The notes under the pieces are model-generated. The model saw nothing but the letters and a program-made list of their open reading frames with translations, had not been told where the DNA came from and did not search any database. Positions 1 to 8,116 of a stretch of 64,000 nt of DNA are shown here, in pieces. Origin of the DNA: JACMNW01 sp031406155. GTDB lineage: Bacteria; Pseudomonadota; Alphaproteobacteria; Rhodobacterales; Rhodobacteraceae. Location: assembly GCA_031406155.1 (NCBI GenBank), contig JANOGW010000057.1, forward strand, positions 45,651-109,650, written 5' to 3'. The position numbers were made by a program, and so were the translations under genes. Each line of letters begins with the position of its first letter. Positions within the stretch are counted from its first letter, which is position 1.

Positions 1-1
1 G

Positions 2-703
2 AACCGACCGGCCATCGCCTGTCTGTGGCCATCGCGCAATCCCGGCGGGTTCAATGTGATGCTGGACGTGGGTGCCGATATCAAGGCTGATGCCGAGGAT
101 CTGCTGCAATACGCGATCATGGGGGCGTCCTACGCGCGCAATGGCCTTAATCTGCAATGTCCACGGGTTGGCTTGCTGAATGTTGGCACTGAAGAGCATA
201 AGGGCCGCGCCGAATTGAAACTGGCTCATGACCAGATCTCGGCTGCCGCAAAGGACGGCGGGTTCGAGTATATCGGTTTTGTCGAAGGCGGCGATCTGCC
301 GGGCAGCCGCTGCGACGTGATCGTTACCGATGGCTTTACCGGCAACATCGCGATCAAGACGGGCGAAGGCACTGCCAAGCTGATCTCGGACTTCCTGCGC
401 GAAGCTTTTAACGCGACTTTTCTGTCTAAGATCGCGGCCTTGCTGGCGCTGACCTCCCTGAAACGCCTGCGAAAACGCATTGATCCGCGCCGGGTGAATG
501 GCGGCGTGTTTCTGGGGCTGAACGGCACCGTGGTCAAATCGCACGGATCGGCAGATGCAACCGGCGTGTCAGCAGCGATCAAACTGGCGTTTCAACTGGC
601 GCAATCGGGTTTTCAGGAACGTCTTGCTGCGCGGGTTGCATCGGCGGGCCGCGCGGGGCAGGATGCCCTCGCAGCAGGAATGCACAACGGTAAAGAAGAA
701 TGA
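2..703 (+). CDS. plsX: Phosphate acyltransferase PlsX (5' truncated by window edge)
   Basis: Makes acyl-phosphate from acyl-ACP for phospholipid synthesis; a peripheral membrane enzyme. The frame is open from base 2 and begins mid-protein with RPAIACLWPS, followed by NVMLDVGAD, GLLNVGTEEHKG and the FVEGGDL / VTDGFTGNIAIKTGEG stretch typical of PlsX, so roughly the first third of the protein is missing. Its TGA overlaps the ATG of fabH (ATGA), so the two are translationally coupled, as in most Rhodobacterales. No sign of damage in the visible part. Confidence 0.95.
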   Translation, partial: NRPAIACLWPSRNPGGFNVMLDVGADIKADAEDLLQYAIMGASYARNGLNLQCPRVGLLNVGTEEHKGRAELKLAHDQISAAAKDGGFEYIGFVEGGDLPGSRCDVIVTDGFTGNIAIKTGEGTAKLISDFLREAFNATFLSKIAALLALTSLKRLRKRIDPRRVNGGVFLGLNGTVVKSHGSADATGVSAAIKLAFQLAQSGFQERLAARVASAGRAGQDALAAGMHNGKEE

Positions 704-1671
704 CAATACGCGCCGTGGTTAAGGGGATCGGGCATTATCTGCCTGATCGCATCGTGTCGAACGTCGATCTGGAAAGCATGGTTGACACCACCGATGAATG
801 GATCAGGACCCGGTCCGGGATCGAACGCCGTCATTTCGTGGCGGACGGTCAATTCACCTCCGACCTGGCAGTGCGCGCGGCCAATTCGGCATTGGCAGAT
901 GCCGGGCTTGTGGCGGATGATATTGATGCGATCATTGTCGCCACATCGACGCCCGACCTGACTTTTCCGTCGGTCGCGTCCATCGTGCAGGGCCAATTGG
1001 GCATGACACGCGGGTTTGCCTTTGATGTGCAGGCAGTTTGCGCGGGCTTTGTCTTTGCCATGTCGACCGCAAATGCGATGATCATATCGGGGCAGGCGAT
1101 GCGCGTTCTGATCATCGGGGCCGAAAGTTTTTCGCGACTGATGGATTGGTCGGACCGTTCGACCTGCGTCTTGTTTGGTGATGGTGCCGGCGCGCTGGTG
1201 TTGGAGGCAGCCACCGGCGACGGCAGCACCGCCGACCGTGGCATCCTTGCGACCGATCTGCATTCCGATGGGCGCTTCCGCGATCTGCTTTATGTCGATG
1301 GCGGGGTGTCGACCGGCAGCACCGGCTATCTGCGCATGCACGGCAAGGAAGTATTTCGCCATGCCGTTGAAAAGCTTGCTGAAACTGCTCACACGGCGTT
1401 GGCAAAAATCGGCATGACCGGTGCCGATGTCGATTGGATTGTGCCGCATCAGGCCAATTTGCGCATCATCAGCGCCACCGCGCACCGGATGCAGGTTCCG
1501 ATGGACCGCGTCGTTGTAACCGTGCAGGATCATGGCAATACGTCGGCCGCGTCGATTCCGCTGGCGATGTCGGTCGGGCGGGACCGGGGGCAGTTGAAAC
1601 CCGGCAATCTGATAGTCACCGAGGCGATCGGCGGCGGTCTGGCCTGGGGATCGGTTGTCCTGCGGCTGTGA
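700..1671 (+). CDS. fabH: Beta-ketoacyl-ACP synthase III
   Basis: Condenses acetyl-CoA with malonyl-ACP to start fatty-acid synthesis in the cytoplasm. The 323-residue protein has the full Cys-His-Asn triad in normal context: C114 in QAVCAGF, H250 in VPHQANLR and N280 in HGNTSAAS, plus the C-terminal GGGLAWGSVVLRL. It is of normal family length. The ATG overlaps the plsX stop, and the order plsX-fabH-ihfA-merR is the usual one in this bacterial group. Confidence 0.97.
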   Translation: MTIRAVVKGIGHYLPDRIVSNVDLESMVDTTDEWIRTRSGIERRHFVADGQFTSDLAVRAANSALADAGLVADDIDAIIVATSTPDLTFPSVASIVQGQLGMTRGFAFDVQAVCAGFVFAMSTANAMIISGQAMRVLIIGAESFSRLMDWSDRSTCVLFGDGAGALVLEAATGDGSTADRGILATDLHSDGRFRDLLYVDGGVSTGSTGYLRMHGKEVFRHAVEKLAETAHTALAKIGMTGADVDWIVPHQANLRIISATAHRMQVPMDRVVVTVQDHGNTSAASIPLAMSVGRDRGQLKPGNLIVTEAIGGGLAWGSVVLRL

Positions 1672-1727
1672 CCGGGCGAAAATCGGCTTTCCACCAGCAA
1701 TGAATAACCCCGTCCAAGTGGTTGATA

Positions 1728-1756
1728 TTGACTCGAGAATCCATCCCGCGCATCTT
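1728..1756 (+). promoter_or_regulatory. Probable sigma70 promoter of ihfA
   Basis: TTGACT at 1728-1733 and CATCTT at 1751-1756 are separated by 17 bp, 24 bp before the ihfA ATG, in the 108-bp gap after fabH. The -35 is good and the -10 is weak. This is inference from consensus only. Confidence 0.4.
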
Positions 1757-1779
1757 GGTAAAAATGCTTGGGGGATAAC

Positions 1780-2082
1780 ATGAGTGAAAAGACACTGACA
1801 CGTATGGATCTGAGCGAGGCCGTTTTTCGCGAAGTGGGGCTATCGCGCAACGAATCTGCCGAACTGGTGGAAAGCGTTTTGGCGCATATGTCGGACGCAC
1901 TGGCATCGGGGACGACAGTCAAGATTTCGTCCTTTGGTACGTTCTCGGTGCGCGATAAATCCGCGCGCGTGGGACGCAACCCCAAGACCGGTGACGAAGT
2001 GCCGATCAGCCCGCGCCGCGTTCTGACCTTTCGGCCGTCGCATCTGATGAAAGACCGCGTCGCCGCCGGTCGCAAGCGCTGA
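1780..2082 (+). CDS. ihfA: Integration host factor alpha subunit
   Basis: A 100-residue HU/IHF-fold protein that binds and sharply bends DNA as a heterodimer with IhfB. The sequence runs MSEKTLTRMDLSEAVF, then VKISSFGTFSVRDKSARVGRNPKTG with the DNA-intercalating beta-arm proline, then RRVLTFRPSHLMKDRV. The ATG at 1780 is chosen because it gives the conserved MSEKTL N-terminus and has a GGGGGA ribosome site just upstream; an in-frame TTG at 1768 is less likely. It probably forms one unit with the MerR gene 13 bp downstream. Confidence 0.95.
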   Translation: MSEKTLTRMDLSEAVFREVGLSRNESAELVESVLAHMSDALASGTTVKISSFGTFSVRDKSARVGRNPKTGDEVPISPRRVLTFRPSHLMKDRVAAGRKR

Positions 2083-2095
2083 GGGGCATTGCCGG

Positions 2096-3028
2096 ATGGA
2101 CAAGTCGCCTGACGCCTTTCGCACCATCAGCGAGGTTGCAGAGCATCTTGAAACCCCCGCGCATGTGCTTCGGTTCTGGGAAAGCCGTTTTCCGCAGATT
2201 CGCCCGGTCAAGCGCGCGGGCGGGCGGCGCTATTACAGACCGTCCGATGTGTCGCTGCTAACCGGCATCAAGCGGCTGTTGCATGACGAAGGCATGACCA
2301 TCCGCGGTGTACAAAAGATCCTGCGCGAACAAGGCGTCCGGCACGTGGCCGGCCTGTACGGTACGGCCGCTGAGGACGCATTGACGGACGCGGACCACCT
2401 TGGCGATGCGGGACCCTTTGTTGAGCATATCGATGAAGTGGTCGTGCCGCTGCGCGCAGAGCCTTCGCCTTCGCCCCGCGTCCCCGATCTGGCGGCCGTG
2501 ATGGCAAAGGCTTCCATGCATGGCACCGAGGCGCACGAAAAGCCGCCCGCGCAAAGCACGCCTTCGCCCAGAGTGGAACCTGTGCAGGGCACGTTGCTGC
2601 TAACCCCGCAGCCTGCGCAGGAGACGGTCGAAGAACCGGTGGTGGCCGATGAAGCCAATGCCGAAAGCGATGACAGCCCGGTAGCGCATGTGCAGTCCAG
2701 TCCATCTGACGACGACACGTTGGCCCGCGTTGCAGCGTCGGTGTCAGACCCGATTGCCATATCAGATGATCTGGTCGCAAAAGACACCGCCGCAACTGAA
2801 CCGGTGGCTGCATCTGCACCACTCGACGTCGCTTCTGGCGGCGATGAAAGCGACTTTGAGGACGATGATTTTGACGACGGCCCTGTCATAACTCTGGCGG
2901 CGCGGATCAGGGCCCTGCCCCCGGATGCATCGGCAGGCAGGGTCGGCGCCGAATTGCTGGCAATCGTGTCGCGGCTTCGGGCCCTGCGCGACTCCATGGC
3001 GGAGGCAAGCCACACGGGCCGGGCGTGA
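2096..3028 (+). CDS. MerR-family transcriptional regulator
   Basis: A 310-residue protein. Residues about 5-75 form a MerR winged-helix domain (ISEVAEHLETPAHVLRFWE, then GGRRYYRPSDV, then GIKRLLHDEGMTIRGVQKIL). A long acidic, proline/alanine-rich and probably disordered stretch (about 110-265) follows, then a short predicted helical end (ITLAARIRALPPDASAGRVG...). No C-terminal ligand domain of a known metal or redox MerR type is visible, and there are no cysteine metal ligands, so the signal is unknown. It follows ihfA by 13 bp, as in related genomes, and overlaps nothing downstream. Confidence 0.9.
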   Translation: MDKSPDAFRTISEVAEHLETPAHVLRFWESRFPQIRPVKRAGGRRYYRPSDVSLLTGIKRLLHDEGMTIRGVQKILREQGVRHVAGLYGTAAEDALTDADHLGDAGPFVEHIDEVVVPLRAEPSPSPRVPDLAAVMAKASMHGTEAHEKPPAQSTPSPRVEPVQGTLLLTPQPAQETVEEPVVADEANAESDDSPVAHVQSSPSDDDTLARVAASVSDPIAISDDLVAKDTAATEPVAASAPLDVASGGDESDFEDDDFDDGPVITLAARIRALPPDASAGRVGAELLAIVSRLRALRDSMAEASHTGRA

Positions 3029-3090
3029 CCTGATCGGGGCACGCTTTCTTGCTTGCTCCGGCCCGGAATATCGGTATGTATCCCGCGTGT

Positions 3091-3168
3091 CGGGCCGTGG
3101 CGCAGCCTGGTTAGCGCGTCCGTCTGGGGGGCGGAAGGTCGAGAGTTCAAATCTCTCCGGCCCGACCA
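3091..3168 (+). tRNA. tRNA-Pro (anticodon GGG)
   Basis: Acceptor CGGGCCG (3091-3097) pairs with CGGCCCG (3158-3164). The anticodon stem TCCGT/GCGGA encloses the loop CTGGGGG, giving anticodon GGG. The T-arm GAGAG-TTCAAAT-CTCTC is intact and CCA is encoded (3166-3168). Confidence 0.97.
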
Positions 3169-3177
3169 ACCGGGAAA

Positions 3178-3217
3178 CCGCCCGCCTGCCATCCGGCAGT
3201 GCGGGCGTTTCCTTTTT
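3178..3217 (+). terminator. Rho-independent terminator after tRNA-Pro
   Basis: A GC-rich stem CGCCCGC-CTGCC paired with GGCAG-GCGGGCG (about 3178-3206) is followed by TTTCCTTTTT. It lies 10 bp past the tRNA. Confidence 0.85.
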
Positions 3218-3248
3218 AGCATGAATATCTAGCGTGAAGGCGTTGCGG

Positions 3249-4319
3249 ATGACCGGAGTTTTGCCTGCCCAGATGCTGCGCGGCCTGATCGCATCGGGGG
3301 CGATTGTCGCGGATACCGCGGTTACCGACGCACAGGTGCAACCCGCCAGCCTTGATCTGCGACTTGGGCATGTGGCGTACCGGGTTCGCGCCTCTTTTCT
3401 GGCCGGGCAAGGGCAGTCGGTTGCATCCCGGATTGCAGAGTTCGAAATGCACCGGGTAGACCTTAGCAAGGGTGCCGTGCTGGAAAAGGGCTGCGTCTAT
3501 GTGATCCCACTGATGGAGCGGCTGGCGCTACCGGCGGGCATCGCCGCCGTCGCGAATGCCAAAAGCTCGACAGGGCGGCTGGATCTTCTAACCCGCACGA
3601 TCATCGATGGTGGAACGGAATTCGACCGCATCCCCGAAGGCTATGCTGGCCCGCTTTATGCCGAGGTCTGTCCGCGCAGCTTTTCGGTGCTGGTCCGCCC
3701 CGGCATGCGCCTAAACCAGATTCGGTTCCGGCAGGGCGAGGCGGTTTTGGGTGATGCGGCACTAGCCGAACTGCATGCGCGCGAGCCCCTGGTTTCCGGA
3801 ACGGCGGTCATTTCGGACGGTCTGGGATTTTCGGTTGATCTGAAACCGGCCTCCGGTGATCTGGTGGGCTACCGCGCCAAGCCGCATACCGGGGTGATCG
3901 ATCTGGACAAGATCAGCCATTATCCGGCGTCAGAGTATTGGGAGGAAATCCACTCCAAGGACGCGCGCATCATCCTTGATCCCGGCGCATTCTACATTCT
4001 GGTCAGCCGCGAGGCAGTGACCATACCGCCTGACTATGCCGCCGAAATGGCCCCCTATCTGGCCATGGTGGGCGAGTTTCGCGTGCACTATGCCGGGTTT
4101 TTCGACCCCGGTTTTGGCTATGCCGCATCAGGCGGTGCCGGATCACGCGGCGTGTTGGAAGTGCGCTGCCACGAGGCACCGTTCGTTCTGGAACACGGGC
4201 AGGTGGTGGGGCGGTTGGTCTATGAACGCATGGCATCCCGGCCAGACACTTTGTACGGCACGGCCATTGCGTCAAATTATCAGGGTCAAGGCCTAAAACT
4301 GGCCAAGCAATTTCGCTGA
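3249..4319 (+). CDS. dcd: 2'-deoxycytidine 5'-triphosphate deaminase (two-domain type)
   Basis: Deaminates dCTP to dUTP, feeding dTMP synthesis. The 356-residue protein is about twice the length of E. coli Dcd and matches the alphaproteobacterial two-domain form. The first half holds NAKSSTGRLDLLTRT, FDRIPEGYAGPLYAEV and RPGMRLNQIRF; the second repeats the fold (GFFDPGFGYA, LEVRCHEAPFVLEHGQ). The ATG at 3249 is preferred because GAAGG lies 8 bp upstream; an in-frame GTG at 3234 has no such site. It stands alone between the tRNA terminator and a convergent small gene. Confidence 0.93.
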   Translation: MTGVLPAQMLRGLIASGAIVADTAVTDAQVQPASLDLRLGHVAYRVRASFLAGQGQSVASRIAEFEMHRVDLSKGAVLEKGCVYVIPLMERLALPAGIAAVANAKSSTGRLDLLTRTIIDGGTEFDRIPEGYAGPLYAEVCPRSFSVLVRPGMRLNQIRFRQGEAVLGDAALAELHAREPLVSGTAVISDGLGFSVDLKPASGDLVGYRAKPHTGVIDLDKISHYPASEYWEEIHSKDARIILDPGAFYILVSREAVTIPPDYAAEMAPYLAMVGEFRVHYAGFFDPGFGYAASGGAGSRGVLEVRCHEAPFVLEHGQVVGRLVYERMASRPDTLYGTAIASNYQGQGLKLAKQFR

Positions 4320-4331
4320 CATGCGAAAGGC

Positions 4332-4574
4332 TTAACGTCCGATGCGACGCGTGGTCTGCGCCGCTTTTGCCGCAAGGTCTTGCAGATCTCGCGACTTTGC
4401 GGCGTCGACCACGTCGGTGTGCATTGAGGATTGGTCCGGGGTGTCAAGCGTCCTTTGTGTCGGACCTGCCGATGTTTTGCGGGACACCAAGCGAAAGCCG
4501 CGGTCGACAACAACGTTGACCACCCGGCGAACCACCTGGTTAATGACCATATTGATAAGTCGATCCATATTCAT
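4332..4574 (-). CDS. Small conserved hypothetical protein (80 aa)
   Basis: An 80-residue protein starting MNMDRLINMVINQVVRRVVN, with a basic amphipathic N-terminal helix followed by a polar tail. It has a perfect AGGAGG ribosome site just upstream of its ATG, which makes it a real gene. The form is familiar from Rhodobacterales, but no function is known. It converges with dcd and lies just downstream of scpB on the same strand (34 bp gap). Confidence 0.7.
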   Translation of the reverse strand: MNMDRLINMVINQVVRRVVNVVVDRGFRLVSRKTSAGPTQRTLDTPDQSSMHTDVVDAAKSRDLQDLAAKAAQTTRRIGR

Positions 4575-4607
4575 TGCTAACTCCTCCTGCGCCGGATTTC
4601 TGCGCCC

Positions 4608-5261
4608 TTAATCCTCAAACAGTTCATTCTGGCCGGTCGCTGCTTCACTCTCATCTTCGTCATCCGGCACCCGCAAGATGCCTGGGCCCGGCATGCTGTC
4701 AAGCAACCCTGCCGCGCGCAGATCCTTCAGGCCGGGCAGATCGCGCGCGGATTCCAGCCCGAAATGATCCAAAAAATGATCCGTGACTACAAAAGTCACC
4801 GGGCGCCCGGGGGTCATGCGGCGGCGGCCAAAGCGGATCCAGTCCAGTTCGATCAGTTGATCGACCGTACCACGACTGACTGCGACGCCGCGAATTTCTT
4901 CGATCTCGGTCCGGGTCACAGGTTGGTGATAGGCGACGATGGCCAGCGTTTCGATCGCCGCGCGCGACAGCTTGCGTGTCTCGACAATTTCCTTGTGCAT
5001 CAGATGGCCAAGATCGGCCGCCGTGCGCAGGGCATAGGCATCACCCACCCGCACAAGGGTGACGCCACGCCCCTCATAGCGGCGACGCAGGTGCACCAGA
5101 GCCTCGGCAGGATCGCAGCCATGCGGCAGACGGCTGGTCAGCTCGGCAAGCGTAACAGGTTCGGCAGAGGCGAACAGGACAGCCTCGATCATGCGTTCCT
5201 GTTCCCCCATCGGCGGGGCTTCGAACAGGGTCTTTTCGAATGAGTCAGCGGTAATGGTCAT
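4608..5261 (-). CDS. scpB: Segregation and condensation protein B
   Basis: A winged-helix kleisin partner that works with ScpA and SMC in chromosome condensation. The 217-residue protein contains MIEAVLFASAEPVTLAELTS, KLSRAAIETLAIVAYHQPVTRTEIE and GTVDQLIELDWI, the standard ScpB core. The ATG at 5261 overlaps the scpA TGA (ATGA) and is preferred over upstream in-frame starts. The last gene of the nagZ-scpA-scpB run. Confidence 0.94.
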   Translation of the reverse strand: MTITADSFEKTLFEAPPMGEQERMIEAVLFASAEPVTLAELTSRLPHGCDPAEALVHLRRRYEGRGVTLVRVGDAYALRTAADLGHLMHKEIVETRKLSRAAIETLAIVAYHQPVTRTEIEEIRGVAVSRGTVDQLIELDWIRFGRRRMTPGRPVTFVVTDHFLDHFGLESARDLPGLKDLRAAGLLDSMPGPGILRVPDDEDESEAATGQNELFED

Positions 5262-6055
5262 CGGCTGTCTTTCTTGCGCACCTGGATGGCTGCAAACGTC
5301 TCTCCCTGGCGCAGATCGACCTGCCCCGCCTTGGCCATTTCCAGCACTGCGGCAAAATGGGCGGCGGTTGCGGACCGGCGACGATAGGGGTGGCCCTGCC
5401 AATCCTCGGGCAGGAACGAGGTCAGGTCCGCCCAGACACCGGAATACCCGATAAGCTTGCGCATCCGCTCAAGTGCCTGTTCCATCGTGAAAACATCGTC
5501 GCGGTCCATCGTGAAGGGGCGAAAATCATCGCGGGTACGAATGCGGGCATAGGCGCGCATCATGTCAAGCAGGGTTGCCGAATAGCTGACCTTGCGGTGG
5601 CGGGTCACATCGGTGGGAATGCCGCGGGCAAAGAAATCACGCCCAAGTTGATCGCGGGCCAGCAGACGGGCGGCGGCATCGCGCATCGCGGCGAGACGTT
5701 CCAGTTGAAACGCCAGATGTGCCGCCAAATCTTCGGCCGAGGGGCCATCCTCGCCGGGTTCGGGGGGCAACAGCAGCCGTGATTTAAGGTAGGCAAGCCA
5801 CGCGGCCATCACCAGATAATCGGCGGCCAGTTCGATCCGCAAGGCCTGCGCCCGTTCAATGAAACCGAGGTACTGTATCGCCAGTTGCAGAACCGAAATG
5901 CGCCGAAGATCAACCTTCTGGGTGCGCGACAGGGTCAGCAAAAGATCAAGCGGGCCTTCAAAGCCGTCCACATCAACGATCAACACCTCTGCCGCCATGC
6001 GGTCCAACGGGGCAATCCGTTCGGGCGTATCCTGCGGCCAATCAAGGTCAGGCAT
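5258..6055 (-). CDS. scpA: Segregation and condensation protein A (kleisin)
   Basis: The kleisin subunit of the SMC-ScpAB complex, 265 residues. The hallmark N-terminus FEGPLDLLLTLSRTQKVDL is followed by YLVMAAWLAYLKSRLLLP. The C-terminal winged helix (VTFLAVLEMAKAGQVDLRQ-like; here HFAAVLEMAKAGQV) binds the SMC head. The start at 6055 gives MPDLDWPQ and overlaps the nagZ stop by 8 bp; longer in-frame starts read into nagZ. Confidence 0.94.
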   Translation of the reverse strand: MPDLDWPQDTPERIAPLDRMAAEVLIVDVDGFEGPLDLLLTLSRTQKVDLRRISVLQLAIQYLGFIERAQALRIELAADYLVMAAWLAYLKSRLLLPPEPGEDGPSAEDLAAHLAFQLERLAAMRDAAARLLARDQLGRDFFARGIPTDVTRHRKVSYSATLLDMMRAYARIRTRDDFRPFTMDRDDVFTMEQALERMRKLIGYSGVWADLTSFLPEDWQGHPYRRRSATAAHFAAVLEMAKAGQVDLRQGETFAAIQVRKKDSR

Positions 6056-7061
6056 CGGCGTATTCCTTCGCCAATGCAGCCTCGGTCGCCGCGATATCGA
6101 TGGTGATGGGCGGTTTGCGGCACGCAAGTGCGGCCTTGGCCCGCAGACCAGTATCGCCGCGCATGACAGGGGCCGCAGCAGCAACCGCGCGCATTTCAGT
6201 CATATCGCCATTGCAATGCAGGGCAATGTCGCAGCCGGCGTCAAGCGACCTGCGCGCCCGGTCGGCAACCGTGCCAGACAGGGCCTGCATGTTCAGATCG
6301 TCCGTTAACAGAAGCCCGGCAAAGCCGATGTCATTACGGATGATGTCAATCATCCGGGGCGACTGAGTGGCAGGATTTTCGTCATCATAGGCGGAAAAGA
6401 CGACATGCGCCGTCATCGCCATGGGCAAACCGGCAAGCGCGCGGAAGGGGGCGAAATCTTGCCCCATCAGCGTGGCGGCATCTGCGGTGACCGTCGGCAG
6501 ATCGTGATGGGTATCGCCAGCGGCACGTCCGTGGCCCGGCGTGTGTTTGACCACCGGCACCACACCGCCCGCCAGAGATGCATCCGCCACGGCCCGTGCG
6601 ATGGCGCTGACAGATGCGGCATCTGTGCCGTAACAGCGGTTGCGCAGGAACGGATGCGTCACGTCGGTTGCAATATCGGCGACGGGCGCGCAGTTCGCAT
6701 CGATGCCGACCGCCCGCAATTCCGCCGCGATCAGCGTTGCCCGCAGCGCCATGATCCGACAGGCTGCGGCCATATCCCGGGCCGCCATGATCGCCTCAAG
6801 CGGCGGCGTCCATTCCCGCCAATGCGGCGCCCGCAACCGCTGTACGCGGCCCCCCTCCTGATCGACCAGCACCATTGCATCGCGCCCCACGGCGGCGCGC
6901 AGATCGCAGGTCAGGCGGTAAAGTTGTGCCGGGCCTTCAACATTGCGGGCAAAGACGATGAATGCGAAGGGATCGGCGTCCCGAAAGAACGCCCGTTCCT
7001 GCACCGACACGTCCAAACCCATGCAGCCAAAAACGGCCGGCGTGGTGCCGACGTCGGTCAT
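6048..7061 (-). CDS. nagZ: Beta-N-acetylhexosaminidase NagZ
   Basis: Glycoside hydrolase family 3 enzyme that removes GlcNAc from muropeptides during cell-wall recycling. The 337-residue protein carries the family signature KHTPGHGRAAGDTHHDLP, with the mobile His-Asp catalytic dyad, and the nucleophile region LLTDDLNMQAL. It overlaps the SPOR gene upstream and scpA downstream by a few bases, so the genes look co-transcribed. Its length is normal for the family. Confidence 0.94.
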   Translation of the reverse strand: MTDVGTTPAVFGCMGLDVSVQERAFFRDADPFAFIVFARNVEGPAQLYRLTCDLRAAVGRDAMVLVDQEGGRVQRLRAPHWREWTPPLEAIMAARDMAAACRIMALRATLIAAELRAVGIDANCAPVADIATDVTHPFLRNRCYGTDAASVSAIARAVADASLAGGVVPVVKHTPGHGRAAGDTHHDLPTVTADAATLMGQDFAPFRALAGLPMAMTAHVVFSAYDDENPATQSPRMIDIIRNDIGFAGLLLTDDLNMQALSGTVADRARRSLDAGCDIALHCNGDMTEMRAVAAAAPVMRGDTGLRAKAALACRKPPITIDIAATEAALAKEYADA

Positions 7062-8044
7062 CTATGAGTGACCGGGATGCACGAGGTATCTTCCGACAAC
7101 AGCGCCGAGCAGAACCGCCGGGCATCGTCCTCGTCCGAAAACCCGAAGGCGCGCAGGCGGAAAAAGGTCTGTCCGCCACTGGTCGCCGGTTGCACGATGA
7201 TGGCCTTGCCGACCATCAGATCGCCAAAGCTGCCCTGAAGACGGGTCCATTCGGCACGCGCGCCATCTGCCGTATCAAACGCCCCTAACTGCACCAGCCT
7301 GGTGCCCGCAGCAACCTCTGCCGGCTGCATTTCCGGCGAAGCGACCGATACCACATCCTGCACATCGGCGATGTCCGGTGCAGTCCCCTCAACCGTGGCG
7401 GGTAGCGTCGATGGCCGCGCCAATGGCCGGGGGGAACGGACTACGGCCCCCGCCGCATTGGTCGCAGACGAGGTGACCTCAGGCGCTACCTCTATCGGGA
7501 TTTCACCGCCATCCGACAGGGCGGCGGCGAGCGCGCGGTTGATGGCATCTTCGTCAACGCCTGCATCGGCCGTGGCGTCCGGTGCTTGTGCGACGGCGAC
7601 CTCGGTCGGCACGGCTGTCGAGGCGCCGGTGTCCGTCAGCAACGCATCGACGCTGTCCGGGGCGGCAGCGGGGGTAACAGTTGACAGGCCGGGGGCATCG
7701 TCCAGCGACAGTTCCACCGCGCGAGGCGCAAGGATCAGACGTTCGGCGGGGGCAGCGACATTGCCTTCCGCGGCAATGGTATTGACCGCAAGGCCCTGAT
7801 TGTCGGCAACGGACCCGCCGGGAATGGCCGGGGTGACCCGCATCGGGCCCTGCAAGGCCAGAACAACCGGAATGCCAGACACATCGCGAACCGCAAGCCT
7901 GTAGCCCCAGACCGCCAAACCGAGGACCAGCGCGACCGACGTGGCCGCCCCAGCAAGATTGATCAGACTGTTGAACCGTGACGGAGCACCACCATGGGAT
8001 GCGCGCCCGCTGCCTTCGAACCGTTCGAAATTCATATCCGCCAT
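7058..8044 (-). CDS. SPOR-domain membrane protein
   Basis: A 328-residue bitopic protein. It has a short cytoplasmic N-terminus, one membrane helix at about 25-50 (LINLAGAATSVALVLGLAVWGYRLAV), a long Ala/Val/Pro-rich periplasmic linker and a C-terminal SPOR domain (LVQLGAFDTADGARAEWTRL ... FFRLRAFGFSDEDDARRFC). SPOR domains bind denuded septal glycan, so a role in division or wall remodelling is likely. It overlaps nagZ (ATGA). A second in-frame ATG at 8035 is possible. Confidence 0.88.
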   Translation of the reverse strand: MADMNFERFEGSGRASHGGAPSRFNSLINLAGAATSVALVLGLAVWGYRLAVRDVSGIPVVLALQGPMRVTPAIPGGSVADNQGLAVNTIAAEGNVAAPAERLILAPRAVELSLDDAPGLSTVTPAAAPDSVDALLTDTGASTAVPTEVAVAQAPDATADAGVDEDAINRALAAALSDGGEIPIEVAPEVTSSATNAAGAVVRSPRPLARPSTLPATVEGTAPDIADVQDVVSVASPEMQPAEVAAGTRLVQLGAFDTADGARAEWTRLQGSFGDLMVGKAIIVQPATSGGQTFFRLRAFGFSDEDDARRFCSALLSEDTSCIPVTHR

Positions 8045-8116
8045 GTCCTGCCTCGCATCGCCAGGCGGTTGGATCCGCCACGCTGATTTTCCGGTTTGGC
8101 CAGACCGGCGCAGTTG

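Noticed and set aside
613..1533. Minus-strand frame of 306 codons across plsX/fabH
   Set aside because: It covers two well-supported genes on the other strand and has no protein-like features.
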